DNA from: Sorex araneus
Taxonomy: Eukaryota; Chordata; Mammalia; Eulipotyphla; Soricidae
Assembly (NCBI RefSeq): GCF_027595985.1
Contig: NC_073303.1
Span: 378,564,034-378,628,033, forward strand
DNA: 64,000 nt
Direction of reading: 5' to 3'
Below the pieces are notes generated by a model that worked only from the letters and a program-made list of their open reading frames with translations, ran no database searches and was not told where the DNA came from. Below, piece by piece: positions 20,640-32,175 of the stretch. How positions within the stretch are numbered: position 1 is the first letter of the stretch; every line of letters begins with the position of its first letter. The position numbers and the translations under genes are program-made.

Positions 20640-21180
20640 ACACACTCATGTGGCACCCGCACCCGCACGGTCGCCGTGGCTGTGCCTGGAGCTCGGCCTG
20701 ACCCACCCGGCACCCCCAGACACAAGGCCCCTCTGCACCCGCCCCGCCAGCCTCCCTTCTCCGGGGTGCCCCAGGCGGGCACCGCGGGCGCCCGCATCTC
20801 GTGCGCTGAGACACGGACACCCACGAGACACACGCACCCACGGGCGCCCACCACCTGGCTGGGCTCCCACCCTCGAAGCTTGACTTCTGTAAAGGTAGAA
20901 AAGGACTCGCAGACGGGCACCGGAGACGGCCCGCGGAGACCAGCCCTGCCAGGCAGGGGTGGAGCCTCCCCTCTGCGCCCACGCCCGCGCCTCCCCTCTG
21001 CACCCTCCCCCGCGCCCACGCCTCCCCTCTGCGCCCTCCCCCGCGCCTCCCCTCTGCGCCCTCCCCCACGCCCACGCCGGGGCCCCACGCAAGCGCAGCT
21101 CCTGCCCCGGGAATATGCCAAGTTTGGGGGTGCGAGTGGTCCCCTGACCTCGTGGGCGCTGAGGAGGCTGGCGTGGGGAT
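20640..21180. promoter_or_regulatory. CpG-dense block with three EGR-type 9-mers
   Basis: The block is C- and CpG-rich. The 9-mer CGCCCACGC, the reverse complement of the EGR1 consensus GCGTGGGCG, occurs exactly at 20976-20984, 21013-21021 and 21069-21077, in a short degenerate 'cctcccctctgcgccc' repeat. This could be a CpG island or only a GC-rich minisatellite. No transcript start is evident, and chance frames overlap on both strands. Confidence 0.35.
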
Positions 21181-21379
21181 GCGACTGTCCCCATGCCAGG
21201 AAGGAGCAGCCTTCTGCGAGTCCGTGGAGGGGACCTGCCTGCGTGCAGAGCCACAACCCGGGGCTCTGCTCGGCACCGCAGAGGGGGCAGTGGGCTGGGG
21301 GCTTCCCTTGTCTCGCATTGATGGATCAGCCCCAGCTGTGCGTGACCTTAGCCTCCCCCTAAGGTCAAAATTGGATCAT

Positions 21380-21600
21380 TATGGTGTTATTGGGGGGTCT
21401 CCCAAACAGTGCCCAGGAGAGCCCCTTGGGATACTCAGTCAGCGGGGTCAAAGGGCTCAGAGCTAGGGCCAGAGCATGTGGTGGGGTCAGGGTCCACTCA
21501 GGGCCCCATGTGATGGGGGCTCCATGTGGCATCGGGGTTCAAACTCAGTCTCCTGCAGCTGGCACACACCTCTGACCGCTGACCTCTCTCTGGCCCACTG
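21380..21600 (-). mobile_element. Possible very old SINE remnant
   Basis: The right half ('ggggttcaaactcagtctcc', 'agctggcacacacctctgac', 'ctctctggccc') resembles the reverse complement of a SINE box B and head. The rest is too decayed to assign. Confidence 0.3.
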
Positions 21601-21663
21601 TGAATGAAGCTTCACTCAGTCCCTGTCCTCCTCTGAGGAGACACGTGCTTCGTCCATGGTGCT

Positions 21664-21962
21664 CCAGACACACCTGCCTAGCTCACCTGGCCTGGCTCAC
21701 CTGGTCTGTCTCACCTGATCTGTCTCTCCTGGTCTGTCTCACCTGGCCTGGCTCACCTGGTCTGTCTCACCTAGTCTGTCTCACCTGGTCTGGCTCACCC
21801 GATCTGTCTCACCCGGTCTGTCTCACCCGGCCTGGCTCACCTGGTCTGTCTCACCCGGCCTGACTCACCTGGCCTGGCTCACCTGGTCTGGCTCACCTGG
21901 TCTGGCTCACCTGGTCTGTCTCACCTGGCCTGGCTCACCTGGCCTGGCTCACATGGTCTCTC
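21664..21962. repeat. 14-bp minisatellite rich in CACCTG
   Basis: The unit is ctcacctggtctgt / ctcacctggcctgg. By my count CACCTG occurs 14 times, with some units changed to CACCCG or CACCTA. One CAGGTG follows at 21976. Confidence 0.93.
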
Positions 21963-21989
21963 TCACCTCATCATCCAGGTGCCTGCCCG

Positions 21990-23050
21990 TCTCGCAGCCC
22001 TCTGGACACTTCCTCGTGTCCAGTGAAGGCTAACGGCTACCCAGGCAGCATCTGCGCTAGGAGCTTCTTGTTTCAGTTATTCCCATCACCAGCGTCACTC
22101 TCGCGGGCCTGGCGGGTGCTCCCCACGAGGAGGCCCTCCCTGTGCCTGGGCACCTTGCTGATGCCAAGTGGCATCAGTGTTGTGTGGTCCAGTGGGTGCA
22201 AGGTGTCCGTTTGTCCTTTGGAAGCCCCGAGAACAGGCTGGAGGGGGGCCCGCAACTGGGCCCACCTTTCTGCCCTCTCCTGCCCTCCCCTCACTGGTCA
22301 GTCAAGCCGCTTTCAAAATCCCCAGGGCCGCTGACCCAGCGGAGAAGGAAGTGCATAAGCTTCCACGGCCACACACCTGCCCTGTGGTCACCCCCACCCT
22401 GACTCTCCCCAAGCATCCCCCCCCCAGACATTTTCAGAATAAATGAACGTGGACACTCTTTTCTTTAAATGTTTGCCTAGACTGCACCCGGCTCCTTAAA
22501 TAGAGGGGGGAGGGGAATATATTCACTAAAGAACATCAGAAGCAAGCTGCATAACTCACAATGTGAGGCTGGCCACTAAATTGAGAAGTAATTTTGCCAC
22601 AAACAGAAATGATGAATATCTTTTGCAAATGTGAGGCCCCGACAGAGAAGCTATAAAATTCACATTAGTATTGTTCCATATTCATGTGACTACGAATGCA
22701 TCAATAAAGAGAGACGCAAAAGACCGTATATTCTGTACATATGGAGACCACATGCCTTGGGTTTTCTGGAGAGAAATATTATGTGCTGTGCACCCATGTG
22801 CACGGCCATCCCGGCTGGACTGTGCACCCCAAGTTTGGGCTGAGAAAATCTGTCCACTACAGTTTCGCGCACAGACCCCACGGGCACCCCAACGATGGAG
22901 CTGAGGCATCTCGCCACAACTGTGACTCCAGGTGGTCGTAGGTGGAGGATGAGGCCCTGGGAGTAGTTTTGGGGGCAATGGGGCTCACACCACACGGAAG
23001 AACCAATTCTGTTTCACTTTTCAGCTGCAACAGTGCAGCAGAGAAACACT
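21990..23050. other. Unassigned stretch
   Basis: GC-moderate with an AT-rich part at 22500-22760. Frames of about 100 codons occur without domains. No exon can be supported. Confidence 0.4.
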
Positions 23051-23205
23051 GGGGCAGCCAGAGGTGTTTAGCAGGAAGACGCTTTGTAGTGAGCATCGCA
23101 GACGCCTGCTCTTGCACAGTTCGATCCCCGGCACTGCATGTGGTTCCCCTAGCAACCCAGGAGGGACCCCCGAGAACAGCCGGGCGTGCCGACACCCTGG
23201 TCAAA
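23051..23205 (+). mobile_element. SINE form A, old copy
   Basis: 'cacagttcgatccccggcac', then 'gcatgtggttcccctagcaa' and 'cccaggagggacccccgaga' keep form A order around box B. The head is decayed. Confidence 0.55.
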
Positions 23206-23523
23206 AGCAACCAGACATGGCTGGAATGTTAGAAACGGGGTTCATGCGGCCAAACTCTGGCCCCCCAGAGTCCTGGACCCTCGGGGAGCCCCAGGGGAAC
23301 GGGGGTGAGCTGTGCACGGTCAGCGTCAGCTGCGGCTGAGGCCAGAGAGCTGAGTGCAGGAAGCGGCGTGAGCAGTCACTGGGAGTCGGAGGGTCGCTCA
23401 GGCCAGACCGGGGCTGGAGCTGGGCTGACTCTGATACGATGTCGTGGTCACGTGTGGAAGAACCATCGGGGCAAGTAGAGATGATGGCGCCCAGTGAACC
23501 CCTGGGTCAACACTGCCCTTAAG
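23206..23523. other. Unassigned stretch
   Basis: GC-rich unique sequence. No gene is seen. Confidence 0.4.
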
Positions 23524-23722
23524 ATTCAGCCACAGGGGCCGGAGCGATAGCACAGCGGGTAGGGGTTTTCCTTGCATGCAACTGATCTGGGTTCGATCCC
23601 CGGCATCCCATATAGTCCCCTGAGCACCGCCAGGAGTAATTACTGAGAGCATGAGCCAGGAGTAACCCCTGTGCATTGCTGTGTGACCCAAACAGGCCAA
23701 AAAAGAAAAAATATTCAGCCAC
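23524..23722 (+). mobile_element. SINE form A with 10-bp target-site duplication
   Basis: The copy at 23537-23712 has an intact head, box B and an A-rich end, flanked by attcagccac at 23524-23533 and 23713-23722. Confidence 0.9.
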
Positions 23723-24215
23723 GGGAGCTCAGGAGTGACCCTGGAGGGAGGGGCAAGCCCCTGCCCTCACAGAGCCCGGCAGCCCGATTCACACCCCGAC
23801 TGGCCAGACCCCCGGCTCTCTACTACCCTCACTACTGAGATCCACAGGGAAGCCAGCCTGCGAAATTCTAGGTACAAGGGGTTTGTTCGGCTGAAAGCTT
23901 CGGGTCTTCTCAGAATTGGGGTGGGCAACCTGCCCCCATCTCCCTACACCTCCAGAAGCCCCTGCAGCCACACCGACATCCCACCCCCACTGCTAGGTAA
24001 GCTCACTGTCCAGTTAAATGTTCCGGATTTTATGGGGTGTGCAGCTGCATTTTTGGCCACACGTCTCCACCCTCTCAATCCTAACAGCACGCCAGATTGG
24101 GTGGGAGTGTGACGTGGGAGCCAGCTCAGCTCAATTAACAGAGCAGCAGCAGAGGCTGAACTAACAGCAGCATCTCAGTAAACCTTCAGACAAGGACTTA
24201 ACGTCCCCATGTGCT
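23723..24215. other. Unassigned stretch
   Basis: A 125-codon plus frame crosses the stretch without a recognisable domain. No repeat was recognised. Confidence 0.4.
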
Positions 24216-24217
24216 GA

Positions 24218-24447
24218 GATACAATTTTCACAAATTTTCTTTTGCTGGAATACTCTTGGATCATTCCACTAGCCATTTAGTGGTGACAAGTAAGATAAAA
24301 TAAATTGCTGTGGCCTGCTACAGGGGCAGGCTGGGGGGAGGGGCGGGGGGACAGAGACGATAATGGAGGGAAGATGACAGTGGTGGCAAGATTGGGGTTG
24401 GAATATTGAATGCCCGTAACAGTCATCATGAACAACTTAACAAAGCT
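24218..24447 (+). mobile_element. Old L1 3'-UTR fragment
   Basis: 'caattttcacaaattttctt', 'ctggggggaggggcgggggg', 'ggcaagattggggttggaat' and 'catgaacaacttaacaaagc' parallel 33300-33385 and 45820-45930. It abuts a form B SINE. Confidence 0.6.
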
Positions 24448-24590
24448 GTAGCACTGTAGCACTGTCATCCTGTTGTTCATCTGTTTGCTCGAGCGGGCAC
24501 CAGTAACGTCTCCATTGTGAGACTTGTTACTGTTTTTGGCATATCTAATATGCCACGGGGAGCTTGCCAGGCTCTGCCACGAAAATGAGA
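24448..24590 (-). mobile_element. SINE form B, partial
   Basis: The reverse complement of the form B 3' part is complete: tail (actgtagcactgtcatcctg), 'tgctcgagcgggcaccagta', 'tctccattgtgagacttgtt', 'tttttggcatatctaatatg' and 'cacggggagcttgccaggct'. The head is missing. Confidence 0.9.
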
Positions 24591-24871
24591 AGATAATTTT
24601 AATTCTCTAGCCCTGATCTCCTCAAGCCAAGGAAGATGCTGAGTCACACTCACTCCGCTGCCTCTCTCATGATGAAGCAAAAACCCCTTGTGAGGTGTTG
24701 GTTGTCCTTTTTCTGCAAATGCAAGGTCAAATAGCTGGATGGAGAAGGGGAGCAGAGGGTTCTTGCTGCTGTAAAATGGGGTGTTGTATCACAGCCCCTC
24801 ACACCCAGGAGGAGCCCCCTCACCTACAACCTCTCACCCCGCCTCACTCTGCAGGTGGCCAGAGAAAAGCA

Positions 24872-25071
24872 NNNNNNNNNNNNNNNNNNNNNNNNNNNNN
24901 NNNNNNNNNNNNNNNNNNNNNNNNNNNNNNNNNNNNNNNNNNNNNNNNNNNNNNNNNNNNNNNNNNNNNNNNNNNNNNNNNNNNNNNNNNNNNNNNNNNN
25001 NNNNNNNNNNNNNNNNNNNNNNNNNNNNNNNNNNNNNNNNNNNNNNNNNNNNNNNNNNNNNNNNNNNNNNN
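24872..25071. other. Assembly gap (200 N)
   Basis: Exactly 200 unknown bases, which looks like a fixed-size placeholder. The gap abuts the GGAA array, so collapsed repeats probably caused it. Confidence 0.99.
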
Positions 25072-25553
25072 GAGGAAGGAAGGAAGGAAGGAAGGAAGGA
25101 AGGAAGGAAAGGAAGGAGGAAGGAAGGAAGGAAGGAAGGAAGGGAGGGGAGGGAGGGAGGGAGGGAGGGAGGGAGGGAGGAAGGAAGGAAGGAAGGAAGG
25201 AAGGAAGGAAGGAAGGAAGGAAGAAGGAAGGAAGGAAGGAAGAAGGAAGAGAGGGAGGGAGGAGGGAGGAGGAAGGAAGGAAGGGAGGGAGGGAGGGGAG
25301 GGAGGAAGAGAGGAAGGGAGGAAGGAAGGAAGGCAGGAAGGAAGGGAGGGAGGGAGGAAGGAAGGAAGGAAGGAAGGAAGGAAGGAAGGAAGGAAGGAAG
25401 GAAGGAAGGAAGGAAGGAGGGAGGGAGGGAGGGAGGGAGGGGAGGGAAGGAAGGAAGGAAGGAAGGAAGGGAGGGAGGGAGGGAGGAAGGGAGGAAGGAA
25501 GGAAGGAAGAGAGGAAGAAAGGAGAGAGGAAGGGAGGGAGGAGGGAAGGAAGG
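25072..25553. repeat. (GGAA)n / (GGGA)n purine array
   Basis: Nearly 480 bp of pure purine on the plus strand, with GGAA blocks alternating with GGGA blocks. Long frames of Lys/Glu/Gly/Arg (plus) or Ser/Leu/Pro (minus) across the gap are artefacts of the repeat. Confidence 0.98.
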
Positions 25554-26217
25554 AATACAGTTAAATCAACGCCGATTAAACCCTTGTACTGTGGCCACAA
25601 TTCAGAGACTGAACTTTGACTCATGGGGGTCCGGATGCCCCAAAGTCTGATGGCGGGAGCGGGGGGAGGGAGAGGGCTGTGAGAGATACTCGGGAAACCC
25701 TCCCCTCCATCCCCCTTCGGAGGCCGAGACAGCTGCACATGTGGCCCCCGGCTGCCCTGGACCTTCATACTTCCTGAACCCCCACAGCGGGGACAGCTCC
25801 CCTCCCCCCCAGCAGGCCTGGGGCTCCTCAGCTCTACAGCGAGATGGCATGGGACTCAGAGCCCACCCGCACACCCTCTGCTCCCCCCACCCGCCCCTGG
25901 CCAGCCTCCTTCCGTCAACACTGCCCTGGGGCACTTCCGGAGACCCTGGAGGGCAGGAAGACGCTGCCAGAACTTTCCAGACACAGATCTCCCCTCCTCT
26001 CCCCTGCGGACCCCTGGACCACAGATCTGCCGAGCCTTTAGGGTAGGGCCCCCTGTGTGCGCGAGACTCGTCGAAACCATGAGCAGAGCAATACCGGCAG
26101 GGTTCCGGGGCGCCCTCGGACCCAGGCCCTGAGAGGTGTGGGCCTGTAAAAGACTTTACCGGGGAGAGAGAAGTTTAGACAAGGGCGCGAGGGGGGTGTG
26201 ACTTCAGCAGGCAGGGC
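25554..26217. other. GC-rich unassigned DNA
   Basis: No domain-bearing frame and no recognised repeat. Confidence 0.4.
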
Positions 26218-27708
26218 GGAAGCAGGGCTTTCCTTTTTTTATTTTTTTTTTATAATTTATTTATTTTTAATTAGAGAATCACCGTGAGGGTACAGTTACA
26301 GATTTATACACTTTTGTGCTTATACTTCCCTCATACAAAGTTTGGGAACCCATCCCTTCACCAGTGCCCATTCTCCACCACCCGTAAACCCAGTGTCCCT
26401 CCCACCCTCCCCAATCCCATCTCCCCCCCACCCCACCCTGCCACTGTGGCAAGGCATTCCCTTCTGTTTTCTCTCTCTAATTAGCTGTTGTGGTTTGCAA
26501 TAAAGGTGTTGAGTGGCCGCTGTGCTCAGTCTCTAGCCCTCATTCAGCCCGCAACTCCCTTCCCCCACATGGCCTTCGACTACAATGTAGTTGGTGATCG
26601 CTTCTCTGAGTTGACCTTTCCCCGGAACGTGAGGCCAGCCTCGAAGCCATGGAGTCAACCTCCTGGTACTTATTTCTACAGTTCTTGGGTGTTAGTCTCC
26701 CACTCTGTTATTCTATATACCATAGATGAGTGCAATCTTTCTATGTCTGTCTCTCTCTTTCTGACTCATTTCACTCAGCATGAAACTTTTCATGCCCATC
26801 CACTTGACTACAAAATTCTTGACCTCCTTTTTTCTAACAGCTGCATAGTATTCCATTGTATAGATGTACCAAAGTTTCCTCAACCAGTCATCCGTTCTGG
26901 GGCATTCGGGTTTTTTCCAGATTCTGGCTATTGTAAACAGTGCTGCGATGAACATACATGTGCAGATGTTGTTTCGATTGTACTTTTTTGCCTCTCTGGG
27001 ATATATTCCCAGCAGTGGTATTGCTGGGTCAAATGGGAATTCAATATCTAATTTTTTGAGAGTCGTCCAAATTGTTTTCCAGAAGGGCTGAACCAGTCGG
27101 CATTCCCACCAGCAGTGAAGAAGGGTCCCTTTCTCCCCACATCCTCTCCAACAGCGGTTGCTTTTGTTCTTTTGGATGTGTGCTAGTCTCTGTGGTGTGA
27201 GGTGGTATCTCATGGTTGTTTTGATCTGCATCTCTCTGATGATTAGTGATGTAGAGCACTTTTTCATGTGCCTTTTGGCCATTCGTATTTCTTCCTTGGT
27301 AAAGTTTCTGTTCATTTCTTTGCCCCATTTTTTGATGGGGTTGGATGTTTTCTTCTTGTAGAGCTCAACCAGTGCTTTATATACCATTGATATCAACCCC
27401 TTATCTGATGGGTATTGTGTAAATATCCTTTCCCATTCTGTGGATAGTCTTTGTATTCTGGTCACTGTATCTCTTGCGGTGCAGAAGCTTTTTAGTTTAA
27501 TGTAGTCCCATTTGTTGATCTCTGTTTTTACTAGATTGCTTAGTTCCGTGTCACCTTTGAAGATACCTTTATCTTCAATATCGTGGAGGGTTTCGCCGAC
27601 CTTGTCTTCAATGTACCTTATGGTTTGTGGTCTAATGTTGAGGTCTTTAATCCATTTTGATCTGACTTTTGTGGGCCTGGTTAGTACTTGGATGGAAGCA
27701 GGGCTTTC
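26218..27708 (-). mobile_element. Young 5'-truncated L1 insertion, copy 1
   Basis: An insert of about 1.46 kb (26233-27693) is flanked by a perfect 15-bp direct repeat, ggaagcagggctttc, at 26218-26232 and 27694-27708. Its minus strand carries the last 327 or so codons of ORF2, a 3' UTR of about 480 bp and an A-rich tail (T-rich at 26233-26275). The long duplication and open frame show recent target-primed reverse transcription. Confidence 0.97.
26713..27693 (-). pseudogene. L1 ORF2 C-terminal part (copy 1), uninterrupted frame
   Basis: ORF2 encodes the L1 endonuclease/reverse transcriptase. Only the part after the polymerase core is present. Visible landmarks are [59 protein letters not shown], the C-terminal cysteine motif CX3CX7HX4C in [18 protein letters not shown], and PFDPAIPLLGIYP. 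The frame is open to a natural stop at 26713 (...KIALIYGI). Endonuclease and RT domains were lost by 5' truncation, so it cannot retrotranspose by itself. The frame stays open upstream into unrelated DNA to 28056. Confidence 0.95.
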
Positions 27709-28241
27709 TAACACTCCTATTCTCTTCCTCGGGTGCTCCCCGAGGTAGGAAGGGGAGGTGACACCCTGGAAAGGGAGGGGGCTGGGGTCGAGTGGGCGTG
27801 GCTGGAGGTGGGGCAGAGGCTGCCGGGGGAGCACGGTGAGGGTGCTCAGGCCCTGGGGGCTGGCGGCACTGGCTGTACTGAACACTTCCCTGGCGTGGCC
27901 GGAGAACAGGCCGGGACTGTCCTGGAGGGTTAAGCTGGGCCCCTCAAGGCCCAGGGAGATGGACTTCCTGGTCGGCCTCTTGCTCCGCCCATGGGAAGTC
28001 TTGAAGGCCCGGCCGTGACCTCTGGCTGGGCAGGAGGCCTCAGCAGCACCCGCCACCCTCAGACTCCAAGCGGCCGAGCCGTCTGCGCGTCAGGCCTGGA
28101 GGCCCGGCATCGGGAGAAGCCGCACAGACGGAGCCAGGCTCGGGGTCCACGTGCTTGGGGCATGACACCCACCACTAGTGTTCTCTGTAGAGTAGAGAAT
28201 TTTAAGCCTAAACAGTGAAGAGAAAGGGAAAAGAGATAAAC
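27709..28241. other. GC-rich unassigned DNA beside L1 copy 1
   Basis: This holds the non-L1 part (27694-28056) of a fused minus frame. Its translation is Pro/Ser/Arg-rich with no known domain. Confidence 0.45.
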
Positions 28242-28422
28242 AGGGCCAGAGTGATAGCACAGCGGGGAGGGCATTTGCCTTGCACACGGCTGACCCGGGT
28301 TCAATCCCCGGCATCCCATATGGTCCCTCGAGCACCACCAGGAATGATTCCTGAGTGCAGAGCCAGGAGTGACCTCTGAGCATCACTGGGTGTGACCAAA
28401 AAAGGAAAAAAAAAAAAAACCA
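28242..28422 (+). mobile_element. SINE form A, full length
   Basis: Head 'ggccagagtgatagcacagc', box B 'gggttcaatccccggcatcc', body 'gagtgcagagccaggagtga' and an A-rich tail are all present. Only a short possible target duplication (aacagg) is visible. Confidence 0.93.
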
Positions 28423-30300
28423 TGAACAGGACTATCCCCTCAGTGACTGCAGCGTGAGTCCCACACAGACCCAGCGGGGCGAGAATACAAGAGCATCCCG
28501 GAGACGGAACATTCCTAGGACATTCCTGGGCCTGTCGTTTATCAGTGATTTAACGTGAGAGGATGAGTTTCACGCCAGGAGAACATTAAAGTTAACCATC
28601 CTTGCATCTCGCTACACTCGGCACAGTTCCTGAGCTAACAGCTCGAGAGTTAATTACACACAGGGAGTAAGGCGTGTGACAAATACATGCACGCCCTGCA
28701 GACCGTTCCCAGATCTAAGATCCCCCTGAGACCCTGGGGAGTTCCCGGGTAGAGTCGCCAGCCGCCTCGCTGGCGTGGGATTGGAGTGACCCCCTGAGCC
28801 CCCCGCGCAGAGTACAGAGTCGAGGGGGCTGTCAGTGAATGGGGCCCCCCCAGTTCACATGCCGAGCAGGGCTGCCCACAGTGAACCTCAGGGTGGCCCT
28901 GAGCCCCCCAAGGGGCTGTCACTGGCTCCTCCAGGCGCGTCACTACCTAGATGTGTGTTGCGTGTTGCAAACACTCAGCGTCCGGGGAATCACGCCCGGC
29001 AGGTTAGAAAGCTTCCCAGGGCCGCTCACCCGCCAGGAAAGACTCCAACCACTGGGCTCAAGTTCAAGGCTTTCAAAAGTTCCCAGCAGAGCTGGCCTGG
29101 GTCGCCGCTCTGTCGCTGCTGGTCCTGCCTTTCTCTTAGCTGCCAGACCGGGTCAGGGCCTCCCCACAGCTTCAGTTCAGATTGGGGGGACGGTGGCTGC
29201 CATTTCAATGGCTCGGGGTACATATTTCATTAGCTACGTTTAGTGGAAGCGCAGAGTTTACAAGTTCCTCGGATTAGGGCACTGACTGCCCACGAGGATT
29301 GCTTGCTCTCTGGGTGAGAGACTGCCGAGTCCCGCCTGCTGTGGCCGGGGGCGGGGGGTTGTAACGTCCGCTGTAGCAGCCATTGGCATCACTGGCCCTG
29401 GGTCATTTGCAGAGGGCACTGGGCTGGGCGGGAGCAGAGCGGGAGTTTGCGTCATGGCGTCAGCCGCAGTGTCCCCTGCCAGCCACGCCGGGAAACTGAG
29501 GACGCCTCTGCCACCCGCCTCGGACCCTGCCTCGTGGCTCTTTGTCTCCCTGGTTGCTCAGCAGACTCTGACTTCACAGCCCAGCAGTTTAGCCTCGGGT
29601 TCCAGTGACCCTCCGTGCACGGCCCCCGCGCTGTGAGCATCACACAGAACACGGCTGCCTGAGTGTCTCGCTGCTCTCCGTGCAGTCTCGCAGAAGCCAC
29701 CTTGCTGCAGATTTACTCGTCAGTCGCTGGCAACCACACACCCAGCCCCGGCTATGACCCAGCTGTGGCAGACAAGGGGGCAGTGCCAGGCTGCGGAACC
29801 GCATCCACCTTCACAGGCGCATCAGCCCCGCCGTCCGGAGCCCCGAGACCAGGGGAAGTGGAGGAAGGACGGGAGTCGACATTATTGGACTGCAGGTCAG
29901 TGTGGAGGGCTGAGAGCACGCAGGGGAGTGACGTCTAGAGTTTGAACCCCTCGGACTCTGGGGGACGGTGGGGAATCCAGAGGACACTGGCCCCTCCTGG
30001 TAGCGTCTTGGGAGAGGAGCGTCCGGTCAGCTACAGACACTGCAAGAGCGCTGTTCTACCCAGGGCCACCTGAGAAAGCGAGAGTGACACAAAGAAAGAA
30101 GCGATTCCTTTTCTAGAAGGCAGCCACTGGAAAAAGCCATTGTTGGAAGCTGGAAGTTCGCTGAGCTCAGCCTTGGGCCACCAGCCTCCGAGACCACAGG
30201 ACAGTGTGTATCTGCGTCTCTGCAGGAGACTAACGGCCCACACAGGGTGACCGTGGACCCTGCCCCGAGGGGTTCTGCACCCCTGATTCTACCAACTGAA
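28423..30300. other. GC-rich unassigned DNA
   Basis: About 1.9 kb without SINE or L1. Frames of up to 134 codons occur with no domains. I see no exon with both splice sites that I would defend. Confidence 0.4.
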
Positions 30301-31984
30301 CAATTTCCTATTTATTAATGAGCTGAATTGCTGCAGCTCACATTCCTCCACACTCCCGAATGCTAAACCCACCAACAGCTTATTAGAGCCATCCGTCTCC
30401 ATCTGTGTCAGGAGGCATTAAAATTATAATTAATCTCCCCAGTATTAGTTCCCGGATTTGTCCTAAGGAAGGACAAATCATTCTGCCAGGACGTGAGCTG
30501 TGTGTGAGCCTCTCTCTGTGCTCAAGATCAAGCCCCACCTCCCCTCCGGACCCTCCCCGCTCAGCCCGGTGGAGCTCTTATTCTGAACTCTGGTAAACAT
30601 TGACTTCTTGGATAATGAACTTATTGAACATCTTCTTGTGTGACCATATCTCACAATGCGGACTGGCACATAAAATCATTAAAGACAAAAGCATCACACA
30701 CGTCCTTCCGCCCAACCACATATTCCCCATTCCCACAGAATAGTTTATCAAGAGTTTGCTGCTGACTGAATGTTCGCATCTCCCCAAAGCCGAGCACTGG
30801 AACACTGACCTCCAACAGGATGGTTTGAGGGGCTGGAGGCCTTTGAGAGAGAACCGGTTTCAGATGAGGCCGTGCAGGTGGGTCCCACAAGATGGGACCA
30901 GTGTTCTGCTTAGACCATCCACGTCCCTTCCCCCTCACCCCCATGACCATGAGCCCTGACATGTGAAGGTCTGGCAGAGTGCTTGCACTCACGGCGGCTG
31001 CTTACGGGACAGAAACCCGAAACCAGCCTTGGCAGCAGAGCAGCAAACACGGCAGCACACCATGCAGCAAGCCGGGCCGTCCCTGCTGTGGCCGTGAGCC
31101 TTGCGGTGACTTTGTGTGACCAGCTCTAGGCCGACACGCCCCCACACCCAGAGCAAACAGGCCCCTAGGTCTCGAGGCTTATCCACACACACTGCAGCTC
31201 TGGGCTTGTTCACGGAGCCGAACTTGGAGCATCGCAGTGCTCAGATGCTCCTTCAGCAGCCTGGTGCTGCTCCCTTGGCTTGTCGGATCTTCCCGTCCCA
31301 GGGGTGCTCCTGACTCTGAATCACCCGTGCCATACGCTGCCCCGTGGTAGAGCCAAATTCCACCTTCCAGAAAAGACCACGGGCCTTCCCTGAGTCAGAA
31401 ATTCACTGTTCGGCCCTCACGAGGTGCCTCTTGTTTATTTTGAGGAAGGCACCGGGCTGGAGCACTGTTGTCGGAGTAAAGTTCAGGGAGGCTGGGCTGC
31501 AAACACAGTCGGCTCTCCAGCCCAGAGCCAGACCCACGGCGCTCTGCGCCCCCATCGCAATAGCAATCACGGTTCCCTTCCACTACTTGGACCCGGTTAA
31601 ATCAGTATTTTTCAGGCATGTTTTTGAAGCCATTGGTTCAGACTGAAAACCTCCCGTAAGTGAAGACAAATGAGCCAGGCTAAGCCACTTCCCGTCCTTA
31701 AACATCGTACTGGAAAGTGCGTCTCTGTCCCTTCGTGGCAGACTCGTTTTGTGGTGACCACAGTGACAGGAAGAGTGACAAGGATGCAGGGTCGCACCAA
31801 GAGTTAAAGAAATGCTGTCATGGAATTCAGTGAGTGTCCGCACTGGGGGTCAGCCAAGGACAGACACGCTTCCGAGCACGTGTCACTAACATGGCACTCA
31901 GCGCTGGTGCCGGGGTGCCCCCCGCTAGATTAAGAAAGGCTTGCTTATTCCCACCTTGTTAAGGGATTTGGAGACATCTCCAAT
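30301..31984. other. Unassigned DNA without young repeats
   Basis: Mixed composition. 30300-30480 is AT-rich with TAAT cores and could be conserved non-coding DNA. No gene is seen. Confidence 0.35.
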
Positions 31985-32175
31985 CGTGAATTAACATCCC
32001 ATTTATACTGGATGTTCTGCATCTGATCTTTTTTTTTCCTATCTAGAGATTTCTATTGCAATTAAGCAACATTATAATTTAATATTTTCTAACATGAAAC
32101 CAATGTTCCCTTTCTCCAGGATAAAACACTTTGCATTTTTATAGGTCTATTCAGATTTTCCCATTTCAAAATTTT

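Noticed and set aside
20296..21318. 340-codon minus frame over the CpG-dense block
   Set aside because: It passes through a SINE and GC-rich repeats and is mirrored by long frames on the plus strand.
24695..25768. Long Lys/Glu/Gly or Ser/Leu/Pro frames
   Set aside because: They read through the 200-N gap and the GGAA array.
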